Assembly (NCBI RefSeq): GCF_035046505.1
Contig: NC_089823.1
Span: 34,458,388 to 34,522,387 of the forward strand
Reading direction: 5' to 3'
DNA from: Tiliqua scincoides
Taxonomy: Eukaryota > Chordata > Lepidosauria > Squamata > Scincidae
Length of the DNA: 64,000 nucleotides
A model generated the notes under the pieces. That model was not told where the DNA came from. It made no database searches and saw only the letters and a list, made by a program, of their open reading frames with translations. The position numbers and the translations under genes were made by a program. This document shows positions 62,391 through 64,000 of this stretch, one piece after another. Position 1 is the stretch's first letter. Every line of letters starts with the position of its first letter.

Positions 62391-64000
62391 ATCAGCATTG
62401 GGCCCCTTATTAACACCTGCCGCGGGTTCGCTGCTGGACTTTTTCCCACCCTGGGTAAAGTGTCATAAACCCGACTGGGGACCACTGATTCTGGGGCATT
62501 TCACAACCGGGTGCTTGGCTCCCCACATGCCACAGCTGTGGGAATAGGAGCATCCCTGCCTATTACATTTCCCAGTGGCGTTAAACTCGAAGCATGCGCG
62601 AGAGTTTTGAACCCACTGCGCACCGCCCGGTGCTTTATGCTGCTGAATTTTGTTGCGTGTAATTAAATGCCTGCTGTCGGCCCTATTGCCAAACGTTGCC
62701 CTGGCAGGCAGAACCAACTGCACCCAGAGTTCCCACTGGGATACAGTCCAATCCAGAGCAGGGTCATGAGAAGCCCTGATACAGAAATGGTGGTCATAGG
62801 CCATCCAAACTGCCCCAGTATGGTCACGGAAAGCGCGATGAATAATGTCCAGGTATTTAAAAAGTTTCCCCACCTTCTTGGGGTACATCTGGACAGTGAC
62901 CCCAGAATATATGATGAAACCATTGAGCCAATTGGTCCAATTTTTCTTTGCTTAATGGTTTCAACATCTTGTACAGGGTCACCCACTTTGGGGGTCGGCT
63001 CAGGCTCAATGTGTAAAAGGCTAAACATGTTTATAAAGTCACCTCGCCATATTTTTTCCTTGACCGCCAAGGGGAGATGCCCACCCAGAGGGATGGCTAT
63101 AGTGCCATACGAAATCTTAGGCTTTTCCTGCTCTTCCACCAGACCCAGAGAATCACCCTCCCATCCAAATCCTGTTGATCAAAATTGGGCTCGTGCACAG
63201 CCAGGTAGTGCCAATAAGGTGGGGGGGGTGCTCTCCCAGCCTTGGGTCTAACTTTGGTGTATGGATGTGCCCAGCCCAAAGCCCAAGGGTACTGTGGATA
63301 GCTAGGACCATGCCAGAAAGTAGGAGGCCCCCATGAGGACCATGGTTGCTCTGAGACAGTCCGGCCAGAAGGCCAGTTAAGCTCCTACCACTCATCCCAA
63401 ATCAGTTCCAGCTTCTGGTCAAAGTCAAACACTGGCTCACCTTGCCCCCCCCCCCCCCGCTGCCTCTATAGGCCTGCAGTCGTGGTTTCTTAAGTGGGCT
63501 GACTGCCTCAACTTCAGGGGAGCTGTCATCTTGTGGGTTACCCTCCTCGGCAGTGACCAGCTCACCAGCTGAGGCAGCAACCTGCTTAGGGGGGAGAGAG
63601 AGGCACCCATCAATGCACCTTTATTTTTTCTGGCGGACCTGCATGGACCAGGGGCCAGACCGGAACTCAAGCCCCATCACTCTGACCAGCTCTCCTGAGT
63701 GCTTTTTCTTTTTGTCTGGCTTCGTAACGGGCCATAAAGGCACAAAACTCCGCCATCTGATCCTCCTCATCCAAAGAAGAAGGGGGGATGTGGGTGGCCG
63801 CACTGGGGTAGGGCTTTTGGCGGCCTTACCACCTGACTTCTGTGTCTTTTTACCCATGTTTCCACCCCCCAGGATAGTGTATGAGACAGGGGCCCACCAC
63901 CCCTATGTTCTTGTTTTAACCAGTAGGATTCAGCAGCTCCAGGAGAGGGGCACGATAGCCTTGACGACTGGATCTCTCTGTTGTCACTGACGCTCGGATC

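Larger units (their letters stand above)
58640..64000 (-). mobile_element. Ngaro-type (DIRS order) tyrosine-recombinase retroelement, fossil, 5' part off the window
   Basis: A ~5.4-kb retroelement remnant reads right to left and runs past the right edge. Parts in order: gag-like segment (~62460-63860, with a Cys/His cluster ACFEFNATGKC), reverse transcriptase plus RNase H (~60780-62390; LTFLGIKLDS, FWCDNQAVVHIIN), tyrosine recombinase (~59955-60790; LFRIGAPSAAA), and an SGNH-type hydrolase (~59010-59500; CGDGVHLSPMG). This set is known from Ngaro elements of fish and other vertebrates. The coding parts are split over several frames, with breaks in the order of five to ten, so it is a fossil of moderate age. 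The left limit is approximate, and I could not identify the split repeats at its ends. Confidence 0.8.

Overview
The window reads as nuclear DNA of a reptile, most likely a squamate (lizard or snake). The genes have GT-AG introns. Between them lies dense repeat debris of a reptilian kind: CR1 3' ends, tRNA-derived SINEs, many short hAT-, Harbinger- and piggyBac-like elements, and the ~90-bp palindromic element that is widespread in squamates. The group call rests on repeat style only, so genus or family cannot be given.

Three host genes can be reconstructed exon by exon. TAF13 (minus strand, exons 1-3 at 428-2597) runs off the left edge, so its last coding exon is outside the window. GTPBP8 (minus strand, six coding exons, 8066-13649) joins in phase into a 298-residue mitochondrial EngB-type GTPase. 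A CpG-rich probable promoter and leader exon for it lies near 15.7-15.96 kb. CD200R1 (plus strand, seven coding exons, 26308-35774) joins in phase into a 348-residue immune inhibitory receptor: signal peptide, V-set domain, C2-set domain, membrane span and tyrosine-bearing tail. GTPBP8 and CD200R1 lie head to head, as at human 3q13.2. TAF13, on 1p13 in human, is an unexpected neighbour.

From 36 kb to the right edge I see no host coding exon. This part holds a solo LTR, GC-rich element debris, a decayed hAT transposase followed by a ~85-bp minisatellite, nested hAT and Harbinger-like elements, and a fossil Ngaro-type tyrosine-recombinase retroelement with an SGNH hydrolase segment (58.6 kb to the edge).

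The most informative structure is a pair of duplications. The block upstream of CD200R1 (22.58-24.18 kb) and a block downstream of it (41.75-43.08 kb) reappear side by side and in the same order at 47.98-50.87 kb and 50.88-52.15 kb, with nothing between them. One reading is that a CD200R1-containing block was duplicated in tandem and the second gene copy was then lost in a single deletion.

Exon boundaries were set by hand from splice consensus, phase and remembered human proteins. Repeat family names are by terminal sequence and target-site length, not by database search.
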